From positions 1 to 5,147 of the forward strand of contig CAAGKL010000067.1 of NCBI GenBank assembly GCA_900770405.1: a stretch of DNA of 5,147 nt. The letters run 5' to 3'. The notes under the pieces are model-generated. The model worked only from the letters and a program-made list of their open reading frames with translations, had not been told where the DNA came from and made no database searches. Made by a program: the position numbers and the translations under genes. Source of the DNA: Clostridia bacterium (GTDB lineage: Bacteria; Bacillota; Clostridia; UBA1381). How positions within the stretch are numbered: the first letter of the stretch is position 1; the number at the start of each line of letters is the position of its first letter. This document shows, piece by piece, positions 3,945 to 5,147 of the stretch.

Positions 3945-5147
3945 TTAATTTTTTTTCAAAATTACTTCTTTACGCACCATCGCGCCCGGGCATACGGCAA
4001 AATCGGTTTTAAAGCTGACCGTCATTTCCGCGTGGTTTGCCACCTCGAGCCGCCCGCCGTCCGCGCCGTACATACCGTCGATTTTCTGCACAAAGAAAGG
4101 CTTATTCGGCTGCATAATCTCCACGCTGTCGCCGTCAAAGAACCTGTTTCGCTGCGTCAGAGTGCACATTCCCGTCTCACTGTCGTAGCCGGTGACAATG
4201 CCGACGAGGTCATACTCACGGATATACGAGCTGTCAGTGTAAACCTGCGCGCCGCCGTCCGGCTTGCCGAAATAAAAGCCGGTCGTGTACGGACGGTGGC
4301 TGACCTTGCACAGCTCGGCGAGCTGCGTCCCGTCAAAGCTGTAGCCCTCGGGGTCGGCAAAATAGCGGTCGATTTCCTCTCGGTACGCCTTCACGACCGT
4401 CGCAAGATAGTACGCCGTCTTGACCCTGCCTTCGAGCTTGAAGCTCGTTATCCCGCTTTTCACAAGCTCGGGGATATGCTCAATCATACACAAATCCTTG
4501 GAGTTAAAAATAAAGCTGCCGCGCTCATTCTCGAAAACCGGCATATACTCGCCGGGGCGGGTCTGCTCGACCAGCGCGTAATTCCAGCGGCACGGGTGCG
4601 CACATGCGCCGAGATTCGCGTCGCGCGCGGTCATATAATTCGACAAAAGGCATCTGCCCGAATAGGAAATGCACATCGCGCCGTGCACAAACGCTTCAAG
4701 CTCGAGCCCGGGCGAGGTTTTTTCGCGGATTTCGCAAATCTCGGCAAGGCTCATTTCGCGCGCCAGCACGACTCTCTTCGCACCGAGCGAATACCAAAAT
4801 TCCGCACTGCGGTAATTGACATTATTCGCCTGTGTGCTTATATGTATCGGGATTTCGGGCGCATTTTTGCGCATAATATCAAACATTCCCGGGTCGGCAA
4901 TCAGTACCGCATCGAGCCCGAGCGGGCGTATTTCTTCAATATATTTCTCAAACTCACCGATGTCGGAATTGTGCGGTATGATGTTCGCGGTCAGGTACAC
5001 CTTTTTACCGCGTGCGTGCGCAAATTCAATCCCCTCGCGCAGCTCCTGTGTCGAAAAATTCTCCGCCTGTGCGCGCAGCGAGAACTCCTCCCCGCCGACA
5101 TACACCGCGTCCGCACCGTATTCTATCGCCGTTTTCAGCTTTTCAAG
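3945..5147 (-). CDS. trhP: U32-family protein, TrhP type (tRNA U34 5-hydroxylation), N-terminus cut by window edge
   Basis: TrhP proteins (E. coli YegQ, B. subtilis YrrN/YrrO) take part in prephenate-dependent formation of 5-hydroxyuridine at tRNA position 34; the 'peptidase' name is historical. Four hundred codons are visible. The frame stays open to the right edge and reads LEKLKTAIEYGADAVYVGGEE, the normal U32 opening after an 'LLAPAGN' stretch, so only about a dozen residues are missing. The U32 signature EAFVHGAMCISYSGRCLLS is present. The four cysteines expected to hold an iron-sulfur cluster are at visible residues 159, 166, 182 and 186. SFKLEGRVKTAYY follows, then the smaller C-terminal domain from about residue 312 (YDLVGIVTGYD) to the end. 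The overall size near 412 residues fits TrhP better than the longer two-domain RlhA-type proteins. Clostridia often carry several U32 paralogs, so the exact subgroup is less sure than the family. Confidence 0.9.
   Translation of the reverse strand, partial: LEKLKTAIEYGADAVYVGGEEFSLRAQAENFSTQELREGIEFAHARGKKVYLTANIIPHNSDIGEFEKYIEEIRPLGLDAVLIADPGMFDIMRKNAPEIPIHISTQANNVNYRSAEFWYSLGAKRVVLAREMSLAEICEIREKTSPGLELEAFVHGAMCISYSGRCLLSNYMTARDANLGACAHPCRWNYALVEQTRPGEYMPVFENERGSFIFNSKDLCMIEHIPELVKSGITSFKLEGRVKTAYYLATVVKAYREEIDRYFADPEGYSFDGTQLAELCKVSHRPYTTGFYFGKPDGGAQVYTDSSYIREYDLVGIVTGYDSETGMCTLTQRNRFFDGDSVEIMQPNKPFFVQKIDGMYGADGGRLEVANHAEMTVSFKTDFAVCPGAMVRKEVILKKN

Noticed and set aside
3945..5105. GTG at 5103-5105 as the start of the U32 gene
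   Set aside because: The frame continues upstream to the edge and encodes the conserved U32 N-terminal helix, so this GTG is an internal valine codon.

Overview
The window looks like chromosomal DNA from a gut-dwelling member of the Bacillota, probably class Clostridia. This is inferred from the GC-rich coding regions with AT-rich gaps, strong GGAGG-type ribosome binding sites, sigma-A-type promoters, a clostridial-type bile salt hydrolase, a fucose mutarotase and a TrhP-type U32 protein. No rRNA, tRNA or CRISPR array is visible.

Layout, left to right. At 1-84 (minus) there is a broken remnant of an ISAs1-family transposase running off the left edge. At 85-260 lies a regulatory leader: a consensus promoter (TTGACA, 17 bp, TATAAT), a perfect palindrome at the expected transcription start, a small intrinsic terminator and a second hairpin. 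It leads into fucU (261-683, plus), an L-fucose mutarotase. Everything to the right is on the minus strand. bsh (685-1641) is a choloylglycine hydrolase that converges on fucU, with one base between the two stop codons. It has its own TATAAT box in the 71-bp gap before it. Next upstream is a short Ppx/GppA phosphatase (1713-2558), translationally coupled through an 8-bp ATGAGTAA overlap to an unusual protein (2551-3528). Then come rpsT for ribosomal protein S20 (3589-3855), with a clear promoter and terminator, and a U32-family protein of the TrhP type (3945 to the right edge), which lacks only its extreme N-terminus.

The most unusual gene is at 2551-3528. It resembles histidyl-tRNA synthetase/HisZ, but its catalytic core is compressed and lacks recognisable ATP- and histidine-binding motifs. 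It keeps a HisRS-like C-terminal anticodon-binding-type domain and ends in a 37-residue tail containing 10 His, 7 Cys and 10 acidic residues, built from a ten-residue repeat. Its coupling to a Ppx/GppA phosphatase suggests, as inference only, a metal- or tRNA/histidine-responsive protein linked to polyphosphate or (p)ppGpp turnover.

FucU and Bsh both fit intestinal life: host mucin fucose and host conjugated bile acids. TrhP and S20 belong to tRNA modification and the ribosome. The window does not show a single pathway joining all the genes.
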